In this document: piece by piece, positions 48,276 through 57,526 of the stretch | Position numbering within the stretch: the first letter of the stretch is position 1 | Layout: the number at the start of each line of letters is the position of its first letter | Assembly: GCF_003336665.1 (NCBI RefSeq) | Contig: NZ_QPIJ01000005.1 | Location: 1 to 64,000 of the forward strand | Source of the DNA: Vreelandella rituensis | GTDB lineage: Bacteria > Pseudomonadota > Gammaproteobacteria > Pseudomonadales > Halomonadaceae | Length of the DNA: 64,000 nt | Direction of reading: 5' to 3' | Program-made: the position numbers and the translations under genes | Notes under the pieces: model-generated | The model's input: only the letters and a program-made list of their open reading frames with translations | The model's database searches: none | Told to the model about the DNA's origin: nothing

Positions 48276-49160
48276 TCATTCCTCGATCACACCAGCCAAT
48301 TGCAGCGCTTCACTGACCGTGGCGTGGTATTTTTCCGAAAGCCAGGTAAGCGGCAATCGGATACCGGGTTCGGCATACCCCATGCGGTGTAGAGCCCATT
48401 TCACCGCAATAGGATTCGACTCAATCCCCAGGTTAGTATGCAACGGCATCAGGCGCGTATTGATTTGGTGAGCCTTGTCGGCATCCCCGGCTACCGCCGC
48501 CGCGCACAACTCATGCATTGCCCTGGGCGCTACGTTGGCGGTCACCGAGATATCGCCATGGCCGCCCATCAGCATGAAGTCGCAGGCGGTAGCATCATCA
48601 CCTGAATAAAGCATGAAACCACTGCCTTCCAAGCGCTTGATCAAGTCTTCCGCACGCTCGAGATTGCCGGTGGCATCCTTCAAACCAATGATATTATCGA
48701 TTTTGGCCAAGCGTACCACGGTCTCATTGTACAGATCCGAGCAGGTACGCCCCGGCACGTTGTACAGGATAACCGGCAATTGGCTGCCTTCGGCCACCGC
48801 CTTGAAGTGTTGATACAGCCCTTCTTGGGTCGGCTTGTTGTAATACGGACACACGGAGAGACAGTAATCCGCACCCACTTCGCTGGCATAGCGTGCCAAT
48901 TCCACGGCTTCCGACGTGGCGTTGGCACCGGTACCCGCAATCACCGGAATTCGCCCGTTGACTTGCTCGACCACGCTGCGAATCACATCGAAGTGCTCGG
49001 CGAATGACATGGTGGTGGGTTCACCGGTGGTACCGGCGGCGACAATACCATCGGTGCCGTTGTCGAGATGGAAGTTCACTAGACGACGAAGCGCCTCCCA
49101 GTCGATGTCGCCATTGACTTTCATCGGCGTCGCCAGGGCGACAATACTGCCTGTGATCAT
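48276..49160 (-). CDS. dapA: 4-hydroxy-tetrahydrodipicolinate synthase
   Basis: A 294-residue enzyme condensing pyruvate with aspartate semialdehyde in lysine/meso-DAP synthesis. Motifs: AGTTGEPTT near 42-50, YNVPGRT near 133-139, and the Schiff-base lysine in GLKDATGN near 160-167. It is the first gene of the minus-strand dapA-bamC-purC group. Confidence 0.97.
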   Translation of the reverse strand: MITGSIVALATPMKVNGDIDWEALRRLVNFHLDNGTDGIVAAGTTGEPTTMSFAEHFDVIRSVVEQVNGRIPVIAGTGANATSEAVELARYASEVGADYCLSVCPYYNKPTQEGLYQHFKAVAEGSQLPVILYNVPGRTCSDLYNETVVRLAKIDNIIGLKDATGNLERAEDLIKRLEGSGFMLYSGDDATACDFMLMGGHGDISVTANVAPRAMHELCAAAVAGDADKAHQINTRLMPLHTNLGIESNPIAVKWALHRMGYAEPGIRLPLTWLSEKYHATVSEALQLAGVIEE

Positions 49161-49382
49161 CCGTTCATTCCTCTATTTCGGAGGTACCCGCTGACAAAAA
49201 ATCGGCGCAGCGTCAAACATAACGCCCTGCCGCCACGTAAGGGACAAATGGTACTCAGGCGACTCGAGTGTGTACAGCGCAAAGCCACCTGTCTTTTTTC
49301 AGCCTGCGCAAATGCGTTTTGACAGCAGGCTGCGGGTTGCGTGTAATCGGCACCTTAACCTACCACCCCATGAGGAATTTCC

Positions 49383-49859
49383 ATGAGTCTCAGTCTAGGC
49401 CAGCCCGTTCCGGATTTTACCGCCCAGGCCACCGGTGACGCCACCATCACGCTTTCGGATCTCAAGGGAAAGCAGGTGGTGGTGTACTTTTACCCCAAGG
49501 CCAGCACGCCAGGCTGCACCACGGAAGGCGGCGATTTTCGCGATCTCAAGCAAGCCTTCGATGCGGCCGACACCCTGATACTCGGCGTCTCGCGTGACGG
49601 CATTCGTGCTCAGGAAAACTTCAAGGCCAAGCAGGGCTTTAATTTCGAGCTTATCTCGGACAAGGACGAAGCCGTTTGTCGGCTATTCGAAGTGATCAAA
49701 CTCAAGAAGCTCTACGGCAAGGAGCATCTTGGGATCGAACGCAGCACTTTCCTGATCGATAAAGGCGGTCGACTTGCCCGCGAGTGGCGCAAGGTCAAGG
49801 TAAAAGGTCACGTCGACGAGGTGTTGGAAGCCGCCCAGGCGCTGCATGAAGGTAAATGA
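49383..49859 (+). CDS. bcp: Thioredoxin-dependent peroxiredoxin of the Bcp family
   Basis: A 158-residue Bcp/PrxQ-type peroxidase that reduces hydroperoxides. The peroxidatic cysteine lies in YFYPKASTPGCTTEGGDF near residues 36-53 (C46). The resolving cysteine found five residues later in E. coli Bcp is replaced by glycine; another cysteine occurs in EAVCRLFEV. It is therefore likely to be a 1-Cys or differently resolved form. It is divergent from dapA and convergent with perM. Confidence 0.92.
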   Translation: MSLSLGQPVPDFTAQATGDATITLSDLKGKQVVVYFYPKASTPGCTTEGGDFRDLKQAFDAADTLILGVSRDGIRAQENFKAKQGFNFELISDKDEAVCRLFEVIKLKKLYGKEHLGIERSTFLIDKGGRLAREWRKVKVKGHVDEVLEAAQALHEGK

Positions 49860-49935
49860 TCGCGCCTGACTATGTCCAGCTTGACCACACACATCGCCTG
49901 CTCCCGCCTAACAGCATTTGCGGGCGAGTGAATCA

Positions 49936-51033
49936 TCAACCCTGTCCCGCTTCCAACGCTTGTTTTTCATGGCGCTTACGGATACCCCGCGGCCAGGCAT
50001 ACACCAGCGCCTTGAGCAAGGTAGCCAGCGGTATCGCAAAGAATATCCCCCAGAAGCCCCAGATCCCGCCGAAAAACAGCACCGCCACGATGATCGAGAC
50101 CGGGTGCAGATTAACCGCTTCGGAAAACAATACCGGCACCAGCACATTGCCATCCAGCGCCTGGATAATTGCGTAGGCAATCAAGACATAGGCGAACTGT
50201 TCACTAAGACCGAAATGAAACCCGGCCACGGCGGCAACCGGCAGGGTCGCCACCGCCGCCCCGATGTAAGGCACCAATACCGAGAACCCCACCAATACCG
50301 CCAGCAAGGCTGAATAGGGCAAGCCGAAGTAAGCGAACGTCAAGAAAGTGACCGTACCTACAATGATGATCTCGATGAACTTGCCACGCACATAGTTGGC
50401 AATCTGGACGTCCATCTCCTGCCAGACACGCTCCATCAAGTTGCGTTTTTGCGGTAACAAGGAGAGCGTGAAGGCAACTAGCTTCTGGCGGTCCTTGAGC
50501 ATGAAGAACACCAGGATGGGAACCAGTACCAGGTAGATGATCAACGACAGGACATTACCCAGCGAGGCCAGCGAAAGCGTCAGCGCACGTTGGCCCAACT
50601 GAGTGATTTCACGGCTTGCCACGCCGATCCAGCTTTGCATTTGATCGGGCGTGATCAGGTTGGGGTAGCGACCCTGAAGCTCATCGAGCCAGCGCTGGCC
50701 ACTGGCGAACATACGCGGGGTTTCCTGCAACAAGCTCACCATCTGGTTCCAGATCAATGGCATGAGAATAAACGCCATGCTCAACAGTATGCTGATGAAC
50801 CCCAGAAATATCACGATCACCGCGAGCAGGTGGGGCACCCCTCGGCGGGTCAACGCATTCACTCCCCCCTGCAACAGGAAGGCAATCACCAATGAGGTGA
50901 AAAAAGGCGCCAACATACGCCCGAACCAGATCACCGCAGCGAACCCCACCACCAATACCAGTAGCAGAATAATCGCCTCTTCATCGGAAAAGTAACGATC
51001 CACCCAGCCTTTCAATAATGCCTGCATGGTCAT
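49936..51033 (-). CDS. AI-2E/PerM family transporter
   Basis: A 365-residue membrane protein with about 7-8 helices and the family pattern of a long central amphipathic region (about 60-230) and C-terminal helices with GFSVLVPYIGAAVATLPVA and VLFFGGIWGFWGIFFAIP. Some AI-2E family members move autoinducer 2, others Na+; the substrate here is unknown. Its ATG overlaps the stop of the tusA-like gene by 4 nt, implying coupled translation. Confidence 0.88.
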   Translation of the reverse strand: MTMQALLKGWVDRYFSDEEAIILLLVLVVGFAAVIWFGRMLAPFFTSLVIAFLLQGGVNALTRRGVPHLLAVIVIFLGFISILLSMAFILMPLIWNQMVSLLQETPRMFASGQRWLDELQGRYPNLITPDQMQSWIGVASREITQLGQRALTLSLASLGNVLSLIIYLVLVPILVFFMLKDRQKLVAFTLSLLPQKRNLMERVWQEMDVQIANYVRGKFIEIIIVGTVTFLTFAYFGLPYSALLAVLVGFSVLVPYIGAAVATLPVAAVAGFHFGLSEQFAYVLIAYAIIQALDGNVLVPVLFSEAVNLHPVSIIVAVLFFGGIWGFWGIFFAIPLATLLKALVYAWPRGIRKRHEKQALEAGQG

Positions 51034-51287
51034 GAAATGGGAGCTCCGCCCTTACGAATCCAGTAATGATAGATGTCACCGCGTGTTTCACGCGCGATCA
51101 ATTCATGTTCACTCTGCGCGGTAAAAGAGTCAAAATCACGCCAGGAGCCGGCATCCGTGGCCTGCACTTCCAGTAACTCACCAGGCGCCAAGCGCGATAG
51201 CGCCTGCTTGGCCTTGAGCAATGGCAGCGGACATGAAAGCCCACAGGCATTCAATACCGTATCGGGTTGCATAGAGCTGGGTTGCAT
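51030..51287 (-). CDS. TusA-family sulfurtransferase-like protein
   Basis: An 85-residue SirA/TusA/YeeD-fold protein with NACGLSCPLPLLKAKQAL near residues 11-28; the CPxP motif bears the sulfur-carrier cysteine, and GELLEVQATDAGSWRDF follows. Start choice is uncertain: I use the ATG at 51287 with GGGAG 11 nt upstream, while 51272 and several further ATGs up to 51320 are possible. The coupling to perM is conserved in Pseudomonas-type genomes as I recall it, but the function is not known here. Confidence 0.83.
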   Translation of the reverse strand: MQPSSMQPDTVLNACGLSCPLPLLKAKQALSRLAPGELLEVQATDAGSWRDFDSFTAQSEHELIARETRGDIYHYWIRKGGAPIS

Positions 51288-51572
51288 AAAACTGGAAACT
51301 CCCATGAGAATGCCATGCATACCAATGGCACCCTGTTTCGATAAAACTTTTTCAATAAACGCTTTCAATAAAATTCTTTCGACAAAACCCTGAGGATTTA
51401 ACGGCACTTCCGCCTGTGAATCAATGTCACAACGTTACTGATTGCTTAACATCCCGCTTTTTTCATCTTTTCAGCCCATTTCATTTACCTTGTTCTTTTA
51501 GCATGGCTCTTGCTTGTTCTCGTTCACGCTCACTATTCGGTCCATTCACGCCCCTACTCATGAGGATGTACC

Positions 51573-53045
51573 ATGTTGTCTTCCGCTCTACATCGGTATT
51601 GCTCTGGCTGGCTGATACTTTGCATCCTCAACCTGATGCTTTTCAGCACCCATGCCTTGGCTTTCGACGAATCACGCCTGCCCAGCCTGAGCAGCAGCGC
51701 CACGCAAACGGCGGGCAACGAGGAGTATCGCCTTGGGCGTGCCTGGCTACGTCAATTTCGCGCCCATGCCCCTGAATGGGATGATGCAATAGCGGCTGAT
51801 TACATCGACAGCCTCGTTTCCCGGTTACTTCCTCACAGCCAATTGGGCAGTACCCGCACCAGCATCGTGATGGTCGATAACGACGCCTTGAATGCCTTCG
51901 CCGTGCCCGGCGGCGTCATCGGCGTCAACGCCGGACTCTTTGCCTTTGCCGAAGATGAAGGCGCCTTTGTATCGGTTCTGGCCCATGAACTGGGGCACCT
52001 CTCGCAACGCCACTATGCGCGAGGCACAGCACGTGCCGAGCAAACCCAGCTTCCCGCCATGGCGGGAATGCTGGCGGGAATGCTGATAGCCGCAAGCGGT
52101 GGTGGCGATGCCGGCATCGCTGCGGCGATAGGCTCCCAGGCGGCATTGGCGCAGGACCAACTCCGTTACTCGCGACGCTTCGAACAGGAAGCCGACCGCC
52201 TAGGCCTGCAAACCATGGCCGATGCCGGCTTCGAACCCGCCGCCATGGTGCGCATGTTTCGTGCCATGCAACGCATGGCCAGCCTGCAAGGCGGCACCCC
52301 ACCGGAATTCCTGCTTACCCACCCGGTTTCCGAGGCACGCCTGAGCGATGCTCAATCACGCGCTTCACAACTGCAAGCGGCCTCGTCCGGCGATCGCAAC
52401 CCCATGTATGCCTTGATAAGGGCGCGGGCTCTGGCACATATCCACGCCGACCGCCCGCAGCAGGCAATCACTCGGCTGGCGGAAAGCCCGGTTGCAGAGG
52501 ACACCGCCAAACGCTATCTCCAGGCGTTACTCGACGCTCAGGCCGGACGTACCGACGAGGCCTTGAATGAGATTGATCAACTCGCTCGAGCATTGCCCGA
52601 CCTGGCCATATTCCCGGCTTCCGCTGCGGAGGTCGCGCTCAAGGCTCGCCGCTATGAAGAAGCTGCCCAGCGCAGCCATCGCCTGCTGCGCTTGATGCCC
52701 AATCACCTTCCGGCGCAGATGGTGCTTGGCGAAGCACTCTTGCAGCGCCAGCCAGACGAGGCCTATCGCGTCCTGCGCGACATTACCCTTCAATATCCGG
52801 AAAATGCACAAGCATTCAGCTTATTGGCGGAAGCCGCTGGGCGCAGCGATCGAGAAGCCTGGGGACATCTCGCCCGTGCCGAGCAGTTACAGCTCACCGG
52901 GCGGATTGATCGGGGTATTAGGCAACTGGATATCGCCAAGGGCGTAGCTGAGAAACAAAATGATCGCCAAGCCTTAGGGCGCATCGAGCAGCGCCGCGAA
53001 GATTTTGTCGACTATCGGGAAACGTTGGAAAAATTCGGACGTTAA
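51573..53045 (+). CDS. bepA: M48-family periplasmic metalloprotease, BepA-like
   Basis: A 490-residue protein. A signal peptide ends near residue 30 (THALA-F), and the M48 domain has VLAHELGHLSQRHY with HELGH at 138-142 and the third ligand in the QEADRLGLQTM segment. TPR-like helices occupy about 290-480. BepA-type proteases clear stalled outer membrane proteins such as LptD and interact with BAM. It is divergent from the tusA-like gene. Confidence 0.92.
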   Translation: MLSSALHRYCSGWLILCILNLMLFSTHALAFDESRLPSLSSSATQTAGNEEYRLGRAWLRQFRAHAPEWDDAIAADYIDSLVSRLLPHSQLGSTRTSIVMVDNDALNAFAVPGGVIGVNAGLFAFAEDEGAFVSVLAHELGHLSQRHYARGTARAEQTQLPAMAGMLAGMLIAASGGGDAGIAAAIGSQAALAQDQLRYSRRFEQEADRLGLQTMADAGFEPAAMVRMFRAMQRMASLQGGTPPEFLLTHPVSEARLSDAQSRASQLQAASSGDRNPMYALIRARALAHIHADRPQQAITRLAESPVAEDTAKRYLQALLDAQAGRTDEALNEIDQLARALPDLAIFPASAAEVALKARRYEEAAQRSHRLLRLMPNHLPAQMVLGEALLQRQPDEAYRVLRDITLQYPENAQAFSLLAEAAGRSDREAWGHLARAEQLQLTGRIDRGIRQLDIAKGVAEKQNDRQALGRIEQRREDFVDYRETLEKFGR

Positions 53046-53074
53046 ACGCTCTAAAGCCCACTCGATAAACCAGA

Positions 53075-53105
53075 AGCGCTGAAGCCAAGAATCAGCTCCA
53101 GCGCT
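53075..53105. terminator. Stem-loop between bepA and nadA
   Basis: AGCGCTG at 53075-53081 pairs with CAGCGCT at 53099-53105 around a 17-nt loop in the 88-bp convergent gap. It may terminate from both sides but lacks T runs. Confidence 0.5.
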
Positions 53106-53133
53106 ACAAAAGTCATCACCGGGCAAGAACCTG

Positions 53134-54162
53134 TCAGGCGTTGAAGCTGAGCATGCGTTCCAAGGGTATTAACGCTTTTTGGCGCAGGGCGTCATCCACA
53201 TGAATTTCTCCGCTACCCTGACGCAGCGCCTCCGCCAGGTTATCCAGACCGTTCATCGCCATCCACGGGCAATGGGCGCAGCTCTTGCAAGTAGCGCCAC
53301 TACCCGCCGTGGGCGCCTCGAACAATGTCTTGTGCGGCACCGCCTGCTGCATCTTGAAGAAGATGCCACGATCGGTCGCAACGATCAGTTTATCGTTGGG
53401 TAGCTCTTTTGCGGCCTTGATCAACTGCGAGGTCGAGCCTGTCACATCGGCCAATTCCACTACCGCAGCGGGAGACTCCGGGTGCACCAGAACGGCGGCA
53501 TCCGGATAGAGGCGTTTCAGGCCTTCCACGCCCTTGGCCTTGAATTCTTCGTGAACGATACAGGCGCCGTCCCACAGCAACATGTCGGCACCGGTTTTTT
53601 TCTGGATGTAGCCTCCCAGGTGCTTATCCGGCGCCCACAAGATCTTCTCGCCTCGCGCCTGGAGATGTTCGATCACCTCCACGGCGATCGAGGAAGTCAC
53701 CACCCAGTCCGCACGGGCCTTCACCGCCGCCGACGTATTGGCGTACACCACCACGGTACGGTCTGGGTGTGCGTCGCAGAATGCACTGAATTCATCCTCC
53801 GGACAGCCGATGTCCAGCGAACAGGTGGCCTCCAGAGTGGGCATCAGCACACGCTTTTCCGGAGACAGAATCTTGGCGGTTTCACCCATGAAGCGAACCC
53901 CGGCCACGACCAGGGTGGTGGCTTCGTGACGTGCACCGAAACGGGCCATCTCCAGGGAATCCGCCACGCAGCCGCCGGTTTCTTCAGCGAGCTGCTGAAT
54001 GGCGTCGTCGGTATAATAATGTGCCACCAGCACCGCATTATGGGCTTTCAACAATCCCTTGATCTCTTCCACGCGCGCTTGGTCTTCGGCGGGAATGCGA
54101 GTGGGACAATACGGGCTGGGGATCTGAGCGATAAGCTCAGCTTGCTTGGTCATTATAGTCAT
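53134..54162 (-). CDS. nadA: Quinolinate synthase
   Basis: A 342-residue [4Fe-4S] enzyme condensing iminoaspartate with DHAP to quinolinate, the step before NadC. Motifs: [26 protein letters not shown]-type first domain (core [10 protein letters not shown]), [18 protein letters not shown], and [13 protein letters not shown] near the C-terminus. I chose the ATG at 54162; 54153 is equally close, and the frame stays open back to 54378 without a ribosome binding site. tRNA-Lys genes lie upstream on the same strand with a terminator between. Confidence 0.94.
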   Translation of the reverse strand: MTIMTKQAELIAQIPSPYCPTRIPAEDQARVEEIKGLLKAHNAVLVAHYYTDDAIQQLAEETGGCVADSLEMARFGARHEATTLVVAGVRFMGETAKILSPEKRVLMPTLEATCSLDIGCPEDEFSAFCDAHPDRTVVVYANTSAAVKARADWVVTSSIAVEVIEHLQARGEKILWAPDKHLGGYIQKKTGADMLLWDGACIVHEEFKAKGVEGLKRLYPDAAVLVHPESPAAVVELADVTGSTSQLIKAAKELPNDKLIVATDRGIFFKMQQAVPHKTLFEAPTAGSGATCKSCAHCPWMAMNGLDNLAEALRQGSGEIHVDDALRQKALIPLERMLSFNA

Positions 54163-54383
54163 CGTGTCTACCACTGTGACGGCAGGGGCTCCCCCTGCAT
54201 GGCACCAGGCACGGCACTCATGCACTCCGCATGAACCATGCACCGAAATGGTGGCCGTGGCGTCTCTCGCGGTGGCCAACCAATAGCTATTCGGACCATT
54301 GTGCTGGCAATTCGTTGCACAGCGCAAGACCAAGGGCAGTGACAGAGGCCTAAACCGTGCCGCTATACTCATGGCCACACAGC

Positions 54384-54415
54384 AAAACGCCCCGTCAGCA
54401 AGCTGACAGGGCGTT
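54384..54415 (-). terminator. Rho-independent terminator of the tRNA-Lys pair
   Basis: The minus-strand RNA begins AACGCCC-T-GTCAGC, closes with TGAC-GGGGCGTT and ends in T4. One bulged or mismatched position interrupts a long GC-rich stem. It lies 6 nt after the second tRNA-Lys, so it ends that transcript. Confidence 0.9.
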
Positions 54416-54420
54416 GAAAT

Positions 54421-54496
54421 TGGTGGGTCGTGTAGGATTCGAACCTACGACCAATTGGTTAAAAGCCAACTGCTCTACCAACTGAGCTAACGACCC
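54421..54496 (-). tRNA. tRNA-Lys (TTT), promoter-distal copy
   Basis: A 76-nt minus-strand tRNA with encoded CCA. The acceptor GGGTCGT pairs with ACGACCC, and the loop CTTTTAA gives anticodon TTT. It is identical to the copy at 54589-54664 and 168 bp downstream of it in transcription order. Confidence 0.97.
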
Positions 54497-54588
54497 GGAC
54501 TTGCCTTTTACCGGTTTGATTCTTACCGATTTACTTCTCACATACCTGGCTTTCGCATACCTACTTCGCAATTCACACCACGTCCGAA

Positions 54589-54664
54589 TGGTGGGTCGTG
54601 TAGGATTCGAACCTACGACCAATTGGTTAAAAGCCAACTGCTCTACCAACTGAGCTAACGACCC
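54589..54664 (-). tRNA. tRNA-Lys (TTT), promoter-proximal copy
   Basis: Identical 76-nt tRNA-Lys(TTT) with encoded CCA. The -10 box of a good sigma-70 promoter lies 16 bp upstream of its 5' end. Confidence 0.97.
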
Positions 54665-54680
54665 GCCTGAACGGGTGCAA

Positions 54681-54709
54681 ATAATACGTATAGGAGCCCG
54701 CCATGGCAA
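54681..54709 (-). promoter_or_regulatory. Promoter of the tRNA-Lys pair
   Basis: On the minus strand TTGCCA (54704-54709), a 17-bp spacer and TATTAT (54681-54686) form a sigma-70-type promoter directly before the first tRNA-Lys. Confidence 0.75.
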
Positions 54710-54784
54710 GGATTTATTTTAACTTTTTCCATGGCGGTATCATCAGGTTGCGACTGAAATCAGCAAACGAATACTTGGCAGCGA

Positions 54785-55720
54785 CTAGCGACGCCGAGTT
54801 TTTTCATTTGGCTTGCGCATTGCCTGCACCGGGCGACGCTTTTGCTTATCGCGACTCCAGCGATTTTGCTCATCCGGGGTCAGTGCCGGCACCTTGCGCG
54901 ATTCAAGCTCAGCCAGACCGGCCAGGTCATCGACCTCATCCTGAGTCAGCTCGATCCATTCGCCAGCCTTGGCACGCTTGTCGATAAAGATATTACCGTA
55001 ACGCACGCGCTTTAGACGGCTGACCGTCAAACCCTGGGATTCCCACAGACGCCGCACTTCCCGATTGCGTCCTTCGAGGATCACCACATGGAACCAAGTG
55101 TTGATGCCTTCGCCGCCGAATTCCTGCACATCGCTGAAACGCGCTGGGCCGTCTTCCAGCATTACGCCTTCGACCATGGCCACTATCTGCTCTCGCTTTA
55201 CTTCACCCATGACCCGAACGGCATATTCACGTTCAACCTGGGTGGAAGGATGCATCAAGCGGTTGGCCAACTCCCCATCGGTGGTGAACAACAGCAACCC
55301 GCTGGTATTGATATCCAGACGGCCGATAGCTATCCAGCGCTCGCCCTTCAGGCGCGGCAAGCGCTCGAAGACGGTACGCCGCCCTTCGGGGTCCTTGCGT
55401 GTGCAGAGTTCACCTTCGGGCTTGTTGTACATGATCACCCGGCGCGGCACATCGTCTTCGGCACGCAGCGAAACCGGACGGTCATCGAAACTGACCTTGT
55501 CGCGCATTCCCACACGATCGCCCAGCTTGGCAAGCTGATTATTGACTTTGACGCGCCCCCCGGCAATCGCCGTTTCCATCTCACGGCGCGACCCCATACC
55601 GGCGCGAGCCAGCACCTTTTGAAGTTTTTCCGTGTTGGGCTTGGGGGTGCTGTTAGGGGTGCTGTTAGGGGTGCTGTTAGGGGTGCTGTTAGGCGTGTTA
55701 GTTGTCGTACTCATGGTCAT
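54785..55720 (-). CDS. rluB: 23S rRNA pseudouridine synthase RluB
   Basis: A 311-residue enzyme isomerising U2605 of 23S rRNA. An S4 domain (about 32-90, [18 protein letters not shown]) is followed by the RsuA-type catalytic domain with [14 protein letters not shown] (catalytic Asp near 154) and a basic C-terminal tail. The N-terminus carries four TPNS repeats encoded by perfect 12-bp units. Its start overlaps the scpB stop by about 20 nt, making scpA-scpB-rluB an operon. A start at 55714 is also possible. Confidence 0.92.
   Translation of the reverse strand: MTMSTTTNTPNSTPNSTPNSTPNSTPKPNTEKLQKVLARAGMGSRREMETAIAGGRVKVNNQLAKLGDRVGMRDKVSFDDRPVSLRAEDDVPRRVIMYNKPEGELCTRKDPEGRRTVFERLPRLKGERWIAIGRLDINTSGLLLFTTDGELANRLMHPSTQVEREYAVRVMGEVKREQIVAMVEGVMLEDGPARFSDVQEFGGEGINTWFHVVILEGRNREVRRLWESQGLTVSRLKRVRYGNIFIDKRAKAGEWIELTQDEVDDLAGLAELESRKVPALTPDEQNRWSRDKQKRRPVQAMRKPNEKTRRR
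55644..55691. repeat. Four perfect 12-bp repeats within rluB
   Basis: GGGGTGCTGTTA occurs four times in tandem on the plus strand. On the coding strand it encodes TPNS repeats at the RluB N-terminus. The unit length is a multiple of 3, so copy-number change keeps the frame. Confidence 0.95.
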
Positions 55721-56483
55721 CCGACCTCACTTCAGGGTTATCATCACCGGCACTTGTGTCGTCATCGACGCTAGTCCCGGCGCGTGCCGCCAGCCTTGCT
55801 TGAAGGTCGGCAAAACTCAGCGGCGATTTTGACGCCGTCTCGGCGTGCTGGGTGTCGGCTATCTCAGCCGTCGGTGTCTCCACCGGAGCGCTCGCCTCAT
55901 CCTTGAATGCTTTTTCCTTGGCCTGGTCGTCCTTGTCCAGCGTTTCTTTACTCTGAATGTCGTCAAGCAACAAATGCATAGGCGGTAGAGCATCCAGCGT
56001 CTTGAGCCCGAAGTCATCCAGAAAGGTGCGCGTGGTGGCATATACCGCCGGGCGCCCTGGCACATCACGGCGCCCGATCACACGAATCCAGCCGCGCTCC
56101 ATCAAGATACGCACGATGGAGCTGCTGACGCTGACCCCGCGAACGTCTTCGATATCGCCGCGGGTAACCGGCTGACGATAAGCGATCAAGGCCAGGGTTT
56201 CCAGCAGCGCGCGCGAATATCGCTGTGGGCGCTCGTCCCACAACCGCGAGACCCAGGGCGAAAGCCGTGGCCGGATGCGCAATTGGTAGCCGGAAGCGGT
56301 TTCCATCAGTTCGAGCGCCCCGCTTGCATGACGCTGTTCAAGGCGCTGCAAGGCGGCGTGCAGTTCACGCCGCTGCGGCCGTTCCGCCTCATTGAAGACG
56401 CCTTCCAGGCGCTCCAGCGCCAGCGGTTCACCGGCGGCCAGCAAGGTGGCCTCGAGGATTTCTTCCAACAGGGAGGCATTCAT
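55698..56483 (-). CDS. scpB: Segregation and condensation protein B
   Basis: A 261-residue ScpB with the paired winged-helix domains in about residues 1-175 ([39 protein letters not shown] core, [14 protein letters not shown]-like end). A long acidic, low-complexity tail of some 80 residues follows, longer than in E. coli-type short forms. With ScpA and SMC it condenses chromosomes. I chose the ATG at 56483, which overlaps the scpA stop as ATGA; an alternative start is at 56504. Confidence 0.93.
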   Translation of the reverse strand: MNASLLEEILEATLLAAGEPLALERLEGVFNEAERPQRRELHAALQRLEQRHASGALELMETASGYQLRIRPRLSPWVSRLWDERPQRYSRALLETLALIAYRQPVTRGDIEDVRGVSVSSSIVRILMERGWIRVIGRRDVPGRPAVYATTRTFLDDFGLKTLDALPPMHLLLDDIQSKETLDKDDQAKEKAFKDEASAPVETPTAEIADTQHAETASKSPLSFADLQARLAARAGTSVDDDTSAGDDNPEVRSDDHEYDN

Positions 56484-57400
56484 TTCGGCACCTTCTCCTG
56501 CCATTCGAAAGCGGGCTCCGCCGTTTGATCTTCGAAGGCGCTCTCCTCGATGCCAGAAGGGACAGCCGTGCGAGCACGGACGTGAATCGGCGAAAGCGGT
56601 GCATTCTGTACGATCTCGATCATGGCCTCCTTGGTCAGTTCGAGTATCGCCATGAAGGTCACCACCACGCCGGCGCGACCCTCTTCCAGGGTGAACAGCG
56701 CTTCAAAGGGCGTGTAATGCTCGTGAGTCAATTGCTCCATGATCCTCAGCATGCGCTCACGAGTGGAAAGTACTTCCCGGCTGATCTGATGGCTCTGATT
56801 GAGTTCGGCGCGCTTGAGAATATCGGCCAAGGCGCCGAGCAGCTCATCCAGCGCCACCTCGGGATGGATCACTTGCGCTTCAAGCGGTGGCAAGCCTGCC
56901 TGAACAGGGAACCAGTCACGTCCAGCACGCGGCATGGCTTCCAGCGACTCCGCCGCCTCCTTCAAGCGTTCGTATTCCTGCAGGCGGCGAATCAAGGCAG
57001 CGCGGGGGTCCTCTTCTTGCTCATCGCCTCCTTGTCTGGGCGGGCGCGGCAGCAAGCTGCGCGATTTGATTTCCGCAAGCATGGCTGCCATCAACAGATA
57101 CTCACCGGCAAGTTCGATTTCCATCGACTTCATCAGTTCAACATATTCGATGTATTGCCGGGTAATCACCGCCACATTGATCGCGAGAATATCCAGGTTC
57201 TGACGCCGGATCAGATACAACAGCAAATCCAACGGCCCTTCGAATGCTTCCAGAAATACACGCAGCGCTTCTGGAGGAATATACAGGTCCTCCGGCATCT
57301 GAGTAATCGGCTCATTGAATAGCCGCCCCAAGGCCTCCGCCACGGGAGCTTCCACCGCAGGCGTTTCACTAAAGGGCTGAGTAATGGACGTCTCGCTCAC
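56480..57400 (-). CDS. scpA: Segregation and condensation protein A
   Basis: A 306-residue ScpA kleisin bridging SMC heads. The core FEGPLDLLLYLIRRQNLDIL near 54-73 is diagnostic; GEYLLMAAMLAEIKSRSLLP follows near 99-118. The start is a GTG at 57400 with AGGAGA upstream. It is coupled to scpB by a 4-nt overlap. Confidence 0.94.
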   Translation of the reverse strand: MSETSITQPFSETPAVEAPVAEALGRLFNEPITQMPEDLYIPPEALRVFLEAFEGPLDLLLYLIRRQNLDILAINVAVITRQYIEYVELMKSMEIELAGEYLLMAAMLAEIKSRSLLPRPPRQGGDEQEEDPRAALIRRLQEYERLKEAAESLEAMPRAGRDWFPVQAGLPPLEAQVIHPEVALDELLGALADILKRAELNQSHQISREVLSTRERMLRIMEQLTHEHYTPFEALFTLEEGRAGVVVTFMAILELTKEAMIEIVQNAPLSPIHVRARTAVPSGIEESAFEDQTAEPAFEWQEKVPK

Positions 57401-57526
57401 GCGGGTCGATTCTCCTGGGTGGGCTGAAAGGCTGAGCTGGCCGTGCAGTTTAGCAAACTTGGCGGCACGAGAAATGCCAGATCACGGCAGCGCCATTATA
57501 GCCGCGCCTTTCACTGGAAAGCCTCG

